Source of the DNA: an uncultured Alphaproteobacteria bacterium
Lineage (GTDB): Bacteria; Pseudomonadota; Alphaproteobacteria; HIMB59; GCA-002718135
Direction of reading: 5' to 3'
NCBI GenBank assembly: GCA_902582755.1
Contig: CACHSZ010000003.1
Span: forward strand, 124,001-188,000
DNA length: 64,000 nucleotides
The notes below the pieces were generated by a model, which saw only the letters and a list, made by a program, of their open reading frames with translations, did no database searches and had not been told where the DNA came from. Made by a program: the position numbers and the translations under genes. Positions 45,290 through 56,760 of the stretch are shown here, piece after piece (position 1 is the stretch's first letter; every line of letters starts with the position of its first letter).

Positions 45290-48200
45290 CTAATTTTCTA
45301 TATTTTCTGTCTGATTTTTCTCAGATATTTCTCTATCTCTTTCAAATGCTATATTTTCGTAATCTGTAGTCATTTTTCCTGTCCCAGCAGGTATTAATCT
45401 ACCAACAATAACGTTTTCCTTCAATCCACTTAAAGTATCAATTTTACCTAGTGTGGCTGCGTCGGTTAATACCTTTGTCGTTTCTTGGAATGATGCAGCT
45501 GAAATGAATGAACCCGTTTGTAGACTAGCTTTTGTTATACCAAGTAATACTGGTTCAAAAACAACTTCATTTTTCCCCTCTTTATTTAAAATTTTATTCA
45601 GTTTTAAGACATCTCTTCTTTGAATTTGTTCTCCAGTTATTAGGTTTGAATCACCTGGATCTTTGATTAATACTTTCTGAAGCATTTGTCTTGCTATAGT
45701 TTCTATATGCTTATCGTTTATGTAGACACCCTGAAGTTTATAAACTGATTGAACTTCTCTAACAAGATATCTAGCTAATTCTTCTATACCTAAAATTCTT
45801 AATATATCATGTGGAACTGGTGTTCCCTCAACAAGTATATCACCTTTTTTTACGTAATCTCCCTCTTGAACATTTAAATATTTTGATCTTGGTATTAGTG
45901 TCTCAAATGAGTCTTTTTCATCTAGAGAAGTAATTATAACTCTTCTTTTATTCTTATAGTCTTTACCAAATGAAATCTTACCATCTATTTCACACATAAT
46001 TGCAGGGTCTTTAGGTTTTCTTGCTTCAAAAAGCTCAGCTACGCGAGGTAATCCACCAGTGATATCTTTTGTTTTTGATGACTCTTTTGGAATTCTTGCA
46101 ATAACTTGTCCTGCAGAAACCTCTTGGCCGTCTTCAACACTTAAGATAGAATCAATAGACATAGGATAATTTGAAAAACTAGAACCTTCATCTTGATCTG
46201 CTGTCAAATTATCTAATATATTAATTGCAGGTTTAAAGTTTTTACTTTTCTGATTCTGACTCCAATCAATTACAATTTTACTGGAAATCCCAGTGGTATC
46301 ATCAATTGATTCTCTAAACGAAATTCCTTGCTTTAGATCGACATATTTTACAAAGCCTTTTTTTTCAGCAATTATTGGAAGTGTATAAGGATCCCATTCA
46401 GCAAGAATAAAACTACTATCGACTTTATCTCCATCCTTCACAAAAATCTTGGATCCAAATGGAATATTTGAAGTATATTTTTCTTCATTTTGATCGATAA
46501 TTTTTATTTTACCATTCCTACTTAATACAATCTTATTTTTATATCGATCCTCAATTATGTTTATATTTTCTAGTTTTACTGTTCCATTTAAAGGCGCAAT
46601 AGCGTTGGATTGCTCAACTGAAGAACTTGCTGCACCACCTATATGAAAAGTTCTCATTGTTAATTGTGTGCCAGGCTCGCCAATTGATTGAGCTGCTATT
46701 ATTCCAACTGCCTCTCCAATATTTACCGGTGTGCCTCTTGCAAGATCTCTTCCATAACAAGTTGAACAAATTCCATCTTCAGTTTCACAAGTTAAAACAG
46801 ATCTTATTTTCAAAGATCTAATCCCGAGATTTGTAATTGGATCTAAATGTTTTTCAGATATTATTTCTCCAGAATGTAAAATAATTTGATTATTTTCATC
46901 AAATAAATCCTCAACAGGTGTTCTTCCTAAAATTCTCTCTGTTAATGGTGATGTTATATTTCCGGATTCAACAACCTCTTCAACTATAACTCCTTTTTTA
47001 GTTTTACAATCTAATTCTCGTATAACAGCGTCTTGAGCAACATCAACTAATCTTCTTGTTAAATAACCACTACTCGCAGTTTTTAATGCGGTATCTGCTA
47101 ATCCTTTTCTTGCACCATGAGTAGAAGTAAAATATTCAAGGACAGATAAACCTTCTTTAAAATTTGATTTGATTGGATTTTCAATAATTTCTCCAGAAGG
47201 TTTTGCCATTAGACCTCTCATACCCGAAAGTTGTTTTAATTGAGCAGCAGACCCTCTTGCTCCTGAATGTGCCATCATATATACTGAGTTAATTGGTTTA
47301 TTTTCGCTTGGGTTTGAAATTACATCAAGCATTTTGTCTGCAACTTTATTTGTACAATCAGACCAAGCGTCGACAACTTTATTGTATTTTTCACCTTGAG
47401 TAATTAAACCATCTTGATATTGATTTTCATATTCTTGAACTTTTTGTTGTGTTTCATTTAAAAGAGCATCCTTATCAGATGGTATTATGAGATCATCTTT
47501 ACCAAATGAGATGCCTGCAATTGCTGCATATTTAAAGCCTATTTGCATAATATGATCAGCAAATAAGACAGTTTCTTTTTGACCACAAAATCTGTAAACG
47601 GCATCAATAATATTACTAACTTCTTTTTTTGTAAGAATTTTATTAATCATTTCATAATTTATATTCTTATTTTTGGGTAAGATATCACCTAAAATCATTC
47701 TACCAGGGGTAGTATCAACTTTAATAGTTTCATTATTAAAGTTTTTAATCCTCGCTTTTATTTTTGAGTGAAGACTGACATCTCCATTTTCTAATGCCTT
47801 TTGAATTTCATTTAAATCAACAAAATATCTTCCTTGGCCAATTTGATTGTCTCTTATTATTGATAAATAATAAATACCAAGGACAATATCTTGTGAAGGA
47901 ACAATAATGGGTTTACCACTTGAAGGGGATAAAATATTGTTAGTACTCATCATTAGAACTCTAGCCTCTAGCTGAGCCTCTAAACTCAAAGGTACGTGAA
48001 CAGCCATTTGATCACCATCAAAATCTGCATTAAAAGCAGTGCATACTAATGGGTGTAATTGGATAGACTTGCCCTCAATAAGTATTGGTTCAAAAGCCTG
48101 AATTCCAAGCCTATGAAGAGTTGGAGCTCTATTTAGAAGAACTGGGTGCTCCCTTATAACTTCTTCTAAAATATCCCATACTCTTGGGTCTTCCTTTTCA

Positions 48201-49408
48201 ACTAGTTTTTTTGCTGCTTTAATTGTATTTGCCCAACCATAAATGTCTAATTTATGGAAAATAAAAGGTTTAAATAATTCAAGAGCCATTTTTTTTGGAA
48301 TTCCACATTGATGTAATTTTAGATTTGGTCCTACAACTATTACCGATCTTCCTGAATAATCAACTCTTTTACCTAGTAAATTTTGCCTAAATCTTCCCTG
48401 TTTGCCTTTCAGCATATCTGAAAGTGATTTTAAAGGTCTTTTGTTGGTTGAAGTTATAACCCTGCCTCTTCTTCCATTGTCAAATAGGGCATCAACTGAT
48501 TCTTGGAGCATTCTTTTTTCATTTCTTACAATAATATCTGGAGCTCTTAAATCTATAAGTCTTTTTAATCTATTGTTTCTATTTATGACTCTTCGATAAA
48601 GATCATTTAGATCACTTGTAGCAAATCTACCACCATCTAGTGGAACTAATGGTCTTAATTCTGGAGGTATAACTGGTAAAACTCGCATTATCATCCATTC
48701 TGGTTTATTTTTTGATAAAATAAATGACTCAATCAGCTTCAATCTTTTAGTTATTTTAGTTTTTTTTAGTTCTGATTTTGTTTCACTCAATTCTATTTTT
48801 AATTGATTATAATCGTTTTCTAAATCAATACTTAACAACATTTGCTCAATTGCTTCTGCTCCAATTGCAGCACTGAATGAATCTTCTCCATACTGATCTT
48901 GGTATTCAATAAATTGTTCTTCTGAAATAATATCACCCTTTTTAAGATCAGTAAGACCTGGTTCCACTACTATAAACTGCTCAAAATATAAAACTTTTTC
49001 AAGGTTTTTAATTGTCATATCTAATAGCGTTGCGATTCTACTTGGTAAAGATTTCATAAACCAAATATGAGATACTGGGGCAGCTAATTCTATATGTCCC
49101 ATTCTATCTCTTCTAACTTTAGAGAGTGTTACTTCAACGCCACATTTTTCACAAATTATGCCTCTGAACTTCATTCTCTTATATTTTCCACAGAGACACT
49201 CATAATCCTTAACTGGACCAAAGATCCTTGAACAGAATAGTCCATCTTTTTCTGGTTTAAATGTTCTATAGTTGATAGTTTCTGGTTTTTTTATTTCACC
49301 AAAGGACCAGGATCTAATATCTTCTGGACTTGCTATAGAAATTTTAAGGCTATTAAAATTTTGAATTCCAAGGTTTTGGTTAAAAATATTTGTAAGTTCT
49401 TTATTCAT
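45290..49408 (-). CDS. rpoC: RNA polymerase beta' subunit
   Basis: The 1372-residue catalytic subunit. It has the N-terminal zinc ribbon [20 protein letters not shown] (about residues 70-90), the rudder/lid region, the active-site loop [16 protein letters not shown] with three magnesium-binding aspartates, the bridge helix and trigger loop ([15 protein letters not shown]), and the second zinc site [13 protein letters not shown]. No intein or insertion was seen. The start overlaps the rpoB stop by eight bases (ATGAATAA). Confidence 0.97.
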   Translation of the reverse strand: MNKELTNIFNQNLGIQNFNSLKISIASPEDIRSWSFGEIKKPETINYRTFKPEKDGLFCSRIFGPVKDYECLCGKYKRMKFRGIICEKCGVEVTLSKVRRDRMGHIELAAPVSHIWFMKSLPSRIATLLDMTIKNLEKVLYFEQFIVVEPGLTDLKKGDIISEEQFIEYQDQYGEDSFSAAIGAEAIEQMLLSIDLENDYNQLKIELSETKSELKKTKITKRLKLIESFILSKNKPEWMIMRVLPVIPPELRPLVPLDGGRFATSDLNDLYRRVINRNNRLKRLIDLRAPDIIVRNEKRMLQESVDALFDNGRRGRVITSTNKRPLKSLSDMLKGKQGRFRQNLLGKRVDYSGRSVIVVGPNLKLHQCGIPKKMALELFKPFIFHKLDIYGWANTIKAAKKLVEKEDPRVWDILEEVIREHPVLLNRAPTLHRLGIQAFEPILIEGKSIQLHPLVCTAFNADFDGDQMAVHVPLSLEAQLEARVLMMSTNNILSPSSGKPIIVPSQDIVLGIYYLSIIRDNQIGQGRYFVDLNEIQKALENGDVSLHSKIKARIKNFNNETIKVDTTPGRMILGDILPKNKNINYEMINKILTKKEVSNIIDAVYRFCGQKETVLFADHIMQIGFKYAAIAGISFGKDDLIIPSDKDALLNETQQKVQEYENQYQDGLITQGEKYNKVVDAWSDCTNKVADKMLDVISNPSENKPINSVYMMAHSGARGSAAQLKQLSGMRGLMAKPSGEIIENPIKSNFKEGLSVLEYFTSTHGARKGLADTALKTASSGYLTRRLVDVAQDAVIRELDCKTKKGVIVEEVVESGNITSPLTERILGRTPVEDLFDENNQIILHSGEIISEKHLDPITNLGIRSLKIRSVLTCETEDGICSTCYGRDLARGTPVNIGEAVGIIAAQSIGEPGTQLTMRTFHIGGAASSSVEQSNAIAPLNGTVKLENINIIEDRYKNKIVLSRNGKIKIIDQNEEKYTSNIPFGSKIFVKDGDKVDSSFILAEWDPYTLPIIAEKKGFVKYVDLKQGISFRESIDDTTGISSKIVIDWSQNQKSKNFKPAINILDNLTADQDEGSSFSNYPMSIDSILSVEDGQEVSAGQVIARIPKESSKTKDITGGLPRVAELFEARKPKDPAIMCEIDGKISFGKDYKNKRRVIITSLDEKDSFETLIPRSKYLNVQEGDYVKKGDILVEGTPVPHDILRILGIEELARYLVREVQSVYKLQGVYINDKHIETIARQMLQKVLIKDPGDSNLITGEQIQRRDVLKLNKILNKEGKNEVVFEPVLLGITKASLQTGSFISAASFQETTKVLTDAATLGKIDTLSGLKENVIVGRLIPAGTGKMTTDYENIAFERDREISEKNQTENIEN

Positions 49409-52400
49409 TTGTACCTATTAGGTTGGTTAAGTTATTTTCTTTTAAATTTTCTTTAAAGTCTAAATTTAAACCAAGTGATCTCAGTTCTTTAACCATTACA
49501 TTAAATGACTCTGGAGTACCTGATTCAAAATTATTATCTCCTTTAACTATTGACTCATAAACTTTTGTTCTTCCAGCCACATCATCAGACTTTATTGTTA
49601 GTATCTCTTGAAGAGTATATGCTGCACCATAAGCCTCTAATGCCCATACTTCCATTTCACCGAACCTTTGTCCTCCAAACTGAGCTTTACCACCAAGTGG
49701 TTGTTGAGTAACTAAACTATAAGGTCCAATTGATCTTGCGTGAATTTTTTCATCTACTAGATGATGTAACTTTAACATATACATATAACCAACTGTTACG
49801 GGTCTTTCAAATTTTTGACCCGTTACTCCGTCGTAAAGTATTTCTTGTCCAGTACTTGAAACACCAGATTGTGATAGAAGATTTGTTATATCTTTTTCTT
49901 TAGCACCATCAAATACTGGAGTAGCAAAGGGAACTCCTTCCTTTAAATTGTCGCCAAGCTCTAATATTTCATCATCGTTCATATTTTTTATAATTTTTTG
50001 GTGTTTATCGAGATCGTAAATCTCAAGAAGCTTTTCTCTAAGATTGTTGGTTTGACCTTCTGTTTGAATATTTTTTATCATATTATTTACTTGTCTTCCA
50101 AGTGAAGCTGAAGCCCATCCTAAATGTGTCTCTAAAATTTGACCTATATTCATTCTGCTTGGCACACCCAAAGGATTGAGAACGATGTCAACTGGAGTTC
50201 CATCCTCTAGATAGGGCATATCTTCAACTGGACATATTTTTGAAATAACTCCTTTATTACCATGTCTTCCAGCCATTTTATCGCCTGGTTGTAGTTTTCG
50301 TTTCACTGATATGAATACTTTTATTAATTTCAACACACCTGGTAGTAGCTCATCACCACTTTGAATCTTATCAATTTTATTTTCAAATTTTTGATTAATA
50401 TTACCTAATTGGTTTTCATAATTTTTAACTAAAGCTTCAATCTGGTCTGTTTTTTTTACATCTTTGATATTAATCTTTAGCAAATCATTTAATGTTAAAT
50501 TTTCTAGTTGTTCAAATTTAATTACAGAATTTTTAGAAAAATTATCATTGCCAGATATAAATGTCTGATTGATTAGTAATTCTCTAAGGTGGTTTCCAAA
50601 ACTTTTTTCAAGAATATCCAATTCATCATCCCTATCTCGAGCTACAACTTCTATTTGATGATTCTCTATACTTATTGCACGTTCATCTTTTTCAACTCCT
50701 CTTCTTGAAAAAACTCTTATTTCTACAATAGTACCTTTAACACCAGGAGGAACTCTTAAGCTAGTATCTTTTACATCTGCTGCCTTTTCTCCAAATATTG
50801 CTCTTAATAATTTTTCTTCAGGCGTCATTGGAGATTCTCCCTTTGGTGTTACTTTACCAACTAAAATATCACCTGAGTTTACTTCAGCGCCGACATATAC
50901 AATTCCTGTTTCATCTAAGTTAACTAACATTTCCTCACTCGCATTAGGAATATCTCTAGTTATTTCTTCAGGTCCTAATTTAGTGTCTCTTGACATTACT
51001 TCAAACTCTTCAACATGTATTGAAGTGAATACATCATCTTGAACAACTTTTTCAGATATCAAAATTGAGTCCTCAAAGTTATATCCATTCCAAGGCATAA
51101 ATGCTGCAAGTACATTTCTTCCTAGTGCCAATTCTCCTAAATCAGTTGCCGGTCCATCTGCAATAACTTGATTTTTATGAACTTTATCTCCAACATTAAC
51201 CAATGGACGTTGTGTTATACAAGTATTTTGATTTGATCTTTGAAATTTTGATAAATTATATATGTCTATTTTATTAAGTGTTTTATCATTTTTATCAGTT
51301 ATCCTAATTACTATTCTATTTGCATCAAGTTGATCTACAATACCTTCTCTCTTTGCAACAACAGTGGAACCACTATCGATAGCTACAGTATATTCCATTC
51401 CTGTTCCAACCAAAGGAGCTTTAGGTTTAATTAAAGGAACAGCTTGCCTCATCATATTTGACCCCATTAAAGCTCTATTTGCATCATCATTTTCTAAAAA
51501 AGGGATTAGTGAAGAAGCTACAGATACCAGTTGTTGAGGAGATACATCCATTAAATCAATAGCATCAATATCAACATTAATAAATTCTCCATTTTTTCTA
51601 CAACTTACAACTTGATTTGCAAATTTACCTTTTGAGTCAATTTCAGCATTAGCTTGCGCAATAACAAAATCCTCCTCATCTATGGCGCTTAAATAAATAA
51701 CTTTGTCTGAGACCTTTCCTGAATTAACAATTCTATAAGGTGTCTCAATAAAACCATATTTGTTTATTCTTGAATAAGATGCTAGACTGTTTATTAATCC
51801 AATATTCGCTCCTTCAGGAGTCTCAATTGGACATATTCTTCCATAGTGTGTTTGATGTACATCTCTTACCTCAAATCCGGCTCTTTCTCTGTTCAATCCT
51901 CCAGGACCTAAAGCAGATACTCTCCTTTTGTGAGTAATCTCGCTTAATGGATTAGTTTGATCCATGAACTGACTTAATTGACTTAAACCAAAGAACTCTT
52001 TAATCGAGGCTACAACTGGTTTTGCATTAACAATATCTTGAGGCATAATATTATCTACTTCTAATGAACTTAATCTTTCTTTGATTGCCCTATCCATTTT
52101 TAATAGACCAATACGGTATTGATTTTCTAGAAGTTCTCCTACTGATCTCACTCTTCTATTAGCCAAGTGATCAATATCATCTATTTCTCCTTTACCATCA
52201 ATAAGGTTATGCATGTGATTTACGACATCTAAAATATCACTTTTGTCTAATTTTCTTTGATCAATTGAAGTTGTTTTTTTAAATTTTGCATTAATTTTTA
52301 GTCTTCCAACTGAAGAAAGATCATATCTATCTTCGTTAAAAAACAGATTATTAAATAAATTTTCAGCAGTTTCAATGGTGGGTGGTTCACCGGGTCTTAA

Positions 52401-53606
52401 GATTTTAAAAACTTCAAAAAGCGCTTCTTCTCTTGATCTTGCTTTATCTAATTGTAAGGTGTTTCTAATATAAGATCCTATCTCAATATTATCAGCCTTT
52501 AGGATATCAATTTTACTTATTTTATTAGTATTAATAAATTCTATAAATATTTCATCAATTTCGTACCCAGCTTCAAAAAATATTTTTCCAGTCTTTTCAT
52601 CAATAATATCTGAAGATAAATAAAATCCTAACAGGGAGTCCTCGCTGATTGATAAATTAGTTAAACTCTTCTTTTTTAAATCATTAATAATTCTTTGATT
52701 TACTTTTGTGCCTTTTGTGACAAGTGTTTTACCATTTTTTGAGTCTAATAAATCATAATTCAGTATTTTACCTTTAAAGAAAGACAGATCTTGTTTAAAT
52801 GACCAGCCGTAATCATTTTTTTTGTAGATTGTATTATCGTAAAATAAAGATAGTATTTCTTCTCCAGTCATACCTAAAATTCTTTTAGTATCTGGCTCTA
52901 TTTTATTATCTTCACATTCTTTAATATATTTTTCAGATAATTCACTAATCAAGCATTTAAATAAAGTTGTGACAGGGAATTTTCTCTTTCTATCAATTCT
53001 AGCATGAATATTATTTTTTGCATCATGTTCAAAATCAAGCCATGAACCTCTATAAGGAATGATCCTAGCATTAAATAAATATTTTCCACTGGTATGAGTT
53101 TTTCCAAAATCATGGTCAAAGAATACTCCTGGTGAGCGATGCATTTGACTAACAACAACTCTTTCTGTCCCATTAATTACAAAAGTAGCATTTTTCGTCA
53201 TAAGAGGGATATCTCCCATATAAACTTCTTGCTCCTTAATATCTCTGACCGACTTTGTTCCAGCAATCTCATCTATATCCCAAATTATTAGTCGAAAATT
53301 CACTAATAAAGGAGTTCCATAAGTCATTCCTCTTTGAGAACATTCATTAACGTCGTACTTAGGTACGCCAAGCTTATAACTTACATAATCAACAGTTGCC
53401 CTTTCTGTATAATCATGAATTGGAAAAACAGATTTAAAAATAGAGTGGAGTCCAATATTCTCTCTTTTGTCAGGATCAATTCTTAATTGTAAAAAATTAT
53501 CAAATGATCTTTTTTGAACTTCAACTAAATTAGGTAGTGAAGTAACAAGAGGAATTTTACCAAAAGATTTTCTTATCTTTTTAATATTTGTATGATCCAA
53601 ACTCAC
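49401..53606 (-). CDS. rpoB: RNA polymerase beta subunit
   Basis: The 1401-residue second large subunit of RNA polymerase. The rifampicin pocket [20 protein letters not shown] and [20 protein letters not shown] carries the usual drug-sensitive residues. [39 protein letters not shown] and [20 protein letters not shown] are hallmark blocks. It is preceded by an attenuator hairpin after rplL and a good ribosome-binding site (AGAAGGAG). Confidence 0.97.
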   Translation of the reverse strand: MSLDHTNIKKIRKSFGKIPLVTSLPNLVEVQKRSFDNFLQLRIDPDKRENIGLHSIFKSVFPIHDYTERATVDYVSYKLGVPKYDVNECSQRGMTYGTPLLVNFRLIIWDIDEIAGTKSVRDIKEQEVYMGDIPLMTKNATFVINGTERVVVSQMHRSPGVFFDHDFGKTHTSGKYLFNARIIPYRGSWLDFEHDAKNNIHARIDRKRKFPVTTLFKCLISELSEKYIKECEDNKIEPDTKRILGMTGEEILSLFYDNTIYKKNDYGWSFKQDLSFFKGKILNYDLLDSKNGKTLVTKGTKVNQRIINDLKKKSLTNLSISEDSLLGFYLSSDIIDEKTGKIFFEAGYEIDEIFIEFINTNKISKIDILKADNIEIGSYIRNTLQLDKARSREEALFEVFKILRPGEPPTIETAENLFNNLFFNEDRYDLSSVGRLKINAKFKKTTSIDQRKLDKSDILDVVNHMHNLIDGKGEIDDIDHLANRRVRSVGELLENQYRIGLLKMDRAIKERLSSLEVDNIMPQDIVNAKPVVASIKEFFGLSQLSQFMDQTNPLSEITHKRRVSALGPGGLNRERAGFEVRDVHQTHYGRICPIETPEGANIGLINSLASYSRINKYGFIETPYRIVNSGKVSDKVIYLSAIDEEDFVIAQANAEIDSKGKFANQVVSCRKNGEFINVDIDAIDLMDVSPQQLVSVASSLIPFLENDDANRALMGSNMMRQAVPLIKPKAPLVGTGMEYTVAIDSGSTVVAKREGIVDQLDANRIVIRITDKNDKTLNKIDIYNLSKFQRSNQNTCITQRPLVNVGDKVHKNQVIADGPATDLGELALGRNVLAAFMPWNGYNFEDSILISEKVVQDDVFTSIHVEEFEVMSRDTKLGPEEITRDIPNASEEMLVNLDETGIVYVGAEVNSGDILVGKVTPKGESPMTPEEKLLRAIFGEKAADVKDTSLRVPPGVKGTIVEIRVFSRRGVEKDERAISIENHQIEVVARDRDDELDILEKSFGNHLRELLINQTFISGNDNFSKNSVIKFEQLENLTLNDLLKINIKDVKKTDQIEALVKNYENQLGNINQKFENKIDKIQSGDELLPGVLKLIKVFISVKRKLQPGDKMAGRHGNKGVISKICPVEDMPYLEDGTPVDIVLNPLGVPSRMNIGQILETHLGWASASLGRQVNNMIKNIQTEGQTNNLREKLLEIYDLDKHQKIIKNMNDDEILELGDNLKEGVPFATPVFDGAKEKDITNLLSQSGVSSTGQEILYDGVTGQKFERPVTVGYMYMLKLHHLVDEKIHARSIGPYSLVTQQPLGGKAQFGGQRFGEMEVWALEAYGAAYTLQEILTIKSDDVAGRTKVYESIVKGDNNFESGTPESFNVMVKELRSLGLNLDFKENLKENNLTNLIGTNE

Positions 53607-53629
53607 ATTTTCTCCTTCTATAAATATAT

Positions 53630-53659
53630 AAAAATTGTAGGCCTGTTTTAGACCTACAA
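53630..53659 (-). terminator. rplL-rpoB attenuator hairpin
   Basis: A 9-bp stem (53651-53659 with 53635-53643, one G-T pair) with a seven-base loop is followed on the minus strand by five T (53630-53634). It lies in the 56-base gap between rplL and rpoB. Partial termination here is the known way to make L7/L12 in large excess over RNA polymerase subunits. It has full intrinsic-terminator form. Confidence 0.85.
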
Positions 53660-53662
53660 TAT

Positions 53663-54040
53663 TTATTTAAGCGCAACTTTTGCACCAGCTGCTTCTAATG
53701 CTTTTTTCATTTCTTCAGCTTCTTCTTTTTTAACACCCTGCTTTAATGGCTTTGGTGCTCCTTCTACTAAATCTTTAGCTTCTTTTAAGCCAAGTCCGGT
53801 GATGGTTCTAACTTCTTTAATAACTGCAATTTTATTTGATCCAGATTCAGATAATTCAATATCAAATTCTGTTTTCTCTTCTGCAGCAGCTTCTCCTCCA
53901 CCTGCGGCAGGTGCTGCAGCAACAGCAACTGGAGCAGCTGCAGAAACACCCCATTTATCTTCAAGAAGTTTACTTAATTCAGCTGCCTCAAGAACAGTTA
54001 GTGAAGATAGATCCTCAACAATTTTATTTAAATCAGCCAT
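53663..54040 (-). CDS. rplL: 50S ribosomal protein L7/L12
   Basis: Stalk protein, present in several copies per ribosome, that recruits translational GTPases. The 125 residues comprise an N-terminal dimerisation helix (about 1-35), an alanine-rich hinge ([19 protein letters not shown]) and a C-terminal domain with [20 protein letters not shown]. It follows rplJ by 18 bases and is followed by the attenuator hairpin. Confidence 0.97.
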   Translation of the reverse strand: MADLNKIVEDLSSLTVLEAAELSKLLEDKWGVSAAAPVAVAAAPAAGGGEAAAEEKTEFDIELSESGSNKIAVIKEVRTITGLGLKEAKDLVEGAPKPLKQGVKKEEAEEMKKALEAAGAKVALK

Positions 54041-54058
54041 TTATTTCTCCTTATTTAC

Positions 54059-54580
54059 CTAGTTCGACTCTTGTTTATTGCTACTGTTAGAACTAATTAA
54101 TCTTGCAATCTGTGCTCCAGGTTCAGCTGTAATTGAAGCTATCTTTTGAGCAGGCGCAGAAATTAATCCTAAAATTTTACCTCTTAACTCATCTAAAGAA
54201 GGTAATTTTGCAAGAAAATCAATTTTATCTTTATCAATTTTCTCACCATTATAACCTCCACCAATAATTTTAAACTTTTCAAATTTTTTCTCAAAACTAA
54301 CTGCTACTTTTGCTGGTGCTACTGCATCATCAGAGTAAGCAATTGCTGTTGGACCTTTAAAAAGTTCTGAAATATCTTTAAATTGAGTTTCAGATATAGC
54401 AAGTTTAGTGAGCCTGTTCTTAGTTACTTTAAATTTTGCTCCATTATCTCTCATTTCTTTTCTAAGTTGCTCTGTCTCATTAACTGTTAGCCCAGAATAT
54501 TCGGCAACAATCACAGATGTAGCATTTGAAAAGTCTTCTTTGAGATTACTTACAAAATCTTTTTTTTCAGAACGTTTCAC
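54059..54580 (-). CDS. rplJ: 50S ribosomal protein L10
   Basis: Stalk-base protein that carries the L7/L12 dimers and represses its own operon. The start is a GTG at 54580 (KRSEKKDFVSNLKEDF), preceded by GAGG at a spacing of five bases. An ATG 12 codons upstream lies in the leader and gives an N-terminus unlike the family. The 173-residue protein has VIVAEYSGLTVNETEQLRKE and KVTKNRLTKLAI, and a C-terminal helix that binds L12. The GTG may help keep translation of L10 under leader control. Confidence 0.93.
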   Translation of the reverse strand: MKRSEKKDFVSNLKEDFSNATSVIVAEYSGLTVNETEQLRKEMRDNGAKFKVTKNRLTKLAISETQFKDISELFKGPTAIAYSDDAVAPAKVAVSFEKKFEKFKIIGGGYNGEKIDKDKIDFLAKLPSLDELRGKILGLISAPAQKIASITAEPGAQIARLISSNSSNKQESN

Positions 54581-54625
54581 GTCAACCTCGGTTTTAATTA
54601 GACCCAAAGGGCCCAATATTAGCTA

Positions 54626-54652
54626 AAATTAGTTTGACCACCAAACTAATTT
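54626..54652 (-). promoter_or_regulatory. Second leader hairpin upstream of rplJ
   Basis: An 11-bp AT-rich stem (54626-54636 with 54642-54652, five-base loop) lies between the L10-leader core and the rplJ ribosome-binding site. It is not followed by a long T run, so a processing or attenuation site is more likely than a terminator. Confidence 0.5.
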
Positions 54653-54656
54653 AAAG

Positions 54657-54734
54657 CCTGTCAAGAAGCAAATCAATGACTCGCTTCAGTCTATGCAGGA
54701 TATTAAGCTAAAAGCCCCTGCAGTCTTTGACAGG
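54657..54734 (-). ncRNA. Ribosomal L10 leader (autoregulatory mRNA structure)
   Basis: In the 183-base gap between rplA and rplJ a long-range stem pairs CCTGTCAA (RNA sense, 54727-54734) with TTGACAGG (54657-54664). Inside it are CTGCAGG/CCTGCAT pairing and a GAAGC...GCTTC hairpin flanked by GACTG/GAGTC elements. This is the general layout of the L10 leader, which binds L10(L12)4 to repress rplJL translation. The structure was folded by eye. Confidence 0.72.
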
Positions 54735-54763
54735 TGATGATCAAAGATCATCTTTTGGATTAA

Positions 54764-55453
54764 TTAACGCAAGCTAGCTTGGTTAATATTTAATCCAACT
54801 CCCATAGTTGAAGCTATGGTAACCTTTTTTATAAAAGAACCCTTAACAGCATCGGGTTTACTTCTACTAACTGAAGAATAAAATGTTTTAATATTTTCTA
54901 ACAAATCTTCTTCACTAAAATCTACTTTTCCAATTCCAGCATGGACAATACCTGATTTATCATTTTTAAATTTAACTTGACCTGATTTAGCGTCTTTTAC
55001 TGATTGAGAAATTTCATTAGTCACAGTACCAAGTTTAGGATTTGGCATTAATCCTTTTGGGCCTAGTATTTTTGCTACTTTACCTAATTTAGGCATCATA
55101 TCTGGAGTAGCAATAAGAATGTCAAATTCTATTTTTGATTTAGAAATTGTTTCAATCAAATCATCGCTTCCAACTAAATCTGCACCATTGCTTTTTGCAT
55201 CATTTTGTTTTTCGTCATTTGCAATTACTGCGACCTTCAGAGTTTTTCCTGTTCCATTAGGAAGATTTACAACACCTTTTATATTTTGATCTGTTTTGTT
55301 ACTGTCAATTCCAAGATTAATTGAAATATCAATTGTTTCTTTAAACTTTACATAAGATTTCTCTTTTAAAATTTTTATTGCTTCTAATGGCTCGTAAACC
55401 TTTGTAGTGTCAAAATTATTTAACATTTGTTTTCTATTTTTTGTTATTTTCAT
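54764..55453 (-). CDS. rplA: 50S ribosomal protein L1
   Basis: Mobile L1-stalk protein that moves with E-site tRNA and can repress its own operon. The 229 residues have YEPLEAIKILKEKSYVKFKE, VNLPNGTGKTLKVAVIA, ATPDMMPKLGKVAKILGPKG and LMPNPKLGTVT. It overlaps the rplK stop by one base and is followed by the 183-base L10 leader gap. Confidence 0.96.
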   Translation of the reverse strand: MKITKNRKQMLNNFDTTKVYEPLEAIKILKEKSYVKFKETIDISINLGIDSNKTDQNIKGVVNLPNGTGKTLKVAVIANDEKQNDAKSNGADLVGSDDLIETISKSKIEFDILIATPDMMPKLGKVAKILGPKGLMPNPKLGTVTNEISQSVKDAKSGQVKFKNDKSGIVHAGIGKVDFSEEDLLENIKTFYSSVSRSKPDAVKGSFIKKVTIASTMGVGLNINQASLR

Positions 55454-55881
55454 TAACCAACTACCTCCATACCCATTGAAACAGCAGATCCTTTAACCAT
55501 GTTCATCGCTCCATTTAGATCAATAGCATTTAAATCTTGCATTTTTTCTTTAGCAATTTTTTCAATATCTTGCATTGTGACTTTACCCACTAAAGATCTT
55601 CCAGGAGTTGAGTTTCCTTTTTTTATTTTTGCTGCTTTTTTAAGATAAAAACTTACTGGTGGTAATTTTGTAGTAAAGTCGAAACTTCTATCTTTGTATG
55701 CAGTTATTATAACTGGAATTGGGGCACCTTTTTCTAAATCTTTTGTTTTATCATTAAATGCTTTACAAAAATCCATTATGTTCAGTCCTCTTTGTCCAAG
55801 CGCAGGTCCTACAGGAGGTGATGGGTTTGCTCCTCCAGCAGGAATTTGTAATTTAATTAAACCTAAAATTTCTTTAGCCAT
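55453..55881 (-). CDS. rplK: 50S ribosomal protein L11
   Basis: GTPase-centre protein, 142 residues, needed for release-factor function and stringent-response activation by RelA. It has [35 protein letters not shown] and the C-terminal RNA-binding domain [20 protein letters not shown]-type, here [20 protein letters not shown]. It lies three bases after nusG. Confidence 0.96.
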   Translation of the reverse strand: MAKEILGLIKLQIPAGGANPSPPVGPALGQRGLNIMDFCKAFNDKTKDLEKGAPIPVIITAYKDRSFDFTTKLPPVSFYLKKAAKIKKGNSTPGRSLVGKVTMQDIEKIAKEKMQDLNAIDLNGAMNMVKGSAVSMGMEVVG

Positions 55882-55884
55882 AGT

Positions 55885-56418
55885 TTATACCTTTTCTACC
55901 TGCGAATATTCTAAATCAACAGGTGTTGATCTTCCAAAAATTGAAACAGCCACCCTTAATCTTGCTTTATCTTCATCTATTTGCTCAACTTCTCCATTAA
56001 ATGATGCAAAAGGTCCATCAATTACTTTTACTTGTTCCCCAACATCATACATTATTGCAGGTCTAGATTTTTCTACACCATCAATAACTTGTTCAGATAT
56101 TCTTTTTGCTTCAGCATTACTGATTGGAACTGGTTTACCTTTGTTACCTAAAAAACCACTTAACTTTGGAGTTGTTTTAATAATATGCCAAGTATCGTCA
56201 TTTAAGCTCATTTTAATAAGTATATAGCCAGGAAATATTTTCCTTTCTGTATTTACCCTTACACCTCTTTTTACTTCAACAATGTTTTGAACTGGAACAG
56301 ATATTTCTTCGATATGTTCTTTGACACCAAGTTTTGTTGCTTGGTCCAAAATACTGTCAGCAACTTTTTTTTCATAACCTGAATAGGCATGAAGAACATA
56401 CCATCTTGCTTTATTCAT
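55885..56418 (-). CDS. nusG: Transcription termination/antitermination protein NusG
   Basis: Elongation factor that links RNA polymerase to Rho and the ribosome, 177 residues. The NGN domain starts ARWYVLHAYSGYEKKVADSI and contains FPGYILIKMSLNDDTWHIIK. The KOW domain is at the C-terminus (VGEQVKVIDGPFASFNGEVEQ, first 20 residues). The ATG overlaps the secE stop by one base. Confidence 0.96.
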   Translation of the reverse strand: MNKARWYVLHAYSGYEKKVADSILDQATKLGVKEHIEEISVPVQNIVEVKRGVRVNTERKIFPGYILIKMSLNDDTWHIIKTTPKLSGFLGNKGKPVPISNAEAKRISEQVIDGVEKSRPAIMYDVGEQVKVIDGPFASFNGEVEQIDEDKARLRVAVSIFGRSTPVDLEYSQVEKV

Positions 56419-56633
56419 TAAAAACCTGATCCTATTTCAATTATTTTTCTTATTGAAAAAGACCATATTTGATCAGTTAGAAGAAAAAATAATGAGAATA
56501 ATATTATTAATAATATGACTATTGCAGAAGAAATAAAAGTATCTCTTCTTTGAGGCCAAGTTACTTTTTGTAATTCTTGTCTAACCTGTCTTACAAAAAG
56601 AGCTGGTGATGTTTTCTTTTTTTCAATATTCAT
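56418..56633 (-). CDS. secE: Protein translocase subunit SecE
   Basis: Clamp subunit of the Sec translocon, a single-helix form of 71 residues. The cytoplasmic amphipathic helix VRQVRQELQKVTWPQRRDTF is the family hallmark, and one membrane helix follows (SSAIVILLIILFSLFFLL). It starts 14 bases after the encoded CCA of tRNA-Trp, with only a weak ribosome-binding site, so processing of the tRNA sets the 5' end of its mRNA. Confidence 0.95.
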   Translation of the reverse strand: MNIEKKKTSPALFVRQVRQELQKVTWPQRRDTFISSAIVILLIILFSLFFLLTDQIWSFSIRKIIEIGSGF

Positions 56634-56647
56634 ATTTTCATTTCTTT

Positions 56648-56723
56648 TGGCAGGAGTGGCAGGACTTGAACCCGCAGCCCCCGGTTTTGGAGACCGGTGC
56701 TCTACCAGTTGAGCTACACTCCT
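56648..56723 (-). tRNA. tRNA-Trp (anticodon CCA)
   Basis: Minus-strand cloverleaf with acceptor AGGAGTG pairing with CACTCCT, discriminator G, encoded CCA, anticodon loop CTCCAAA and T-arm GGGTTCAAGTCC. It sits between tuf and secE, as in many bacteria. Confidence 0.97.
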
Positions 56724-56760
56724 AATAAGTATTGGCTAACTGATAGAGCGGTCTCTAAAA

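Noticed and set aside
54736-54752. Seven-bp hairpin with three-base loop after rplA as a terminator
   Set aside because: It is not followed by a T run on the minus strand and probably belongs to the leader or is chance.
55694-56227. 177-residue plus-strand frame across rplK and nusG
   Set aside because: Antisense to two essential genes; it is the complement of conserved codons, with no family pattern.
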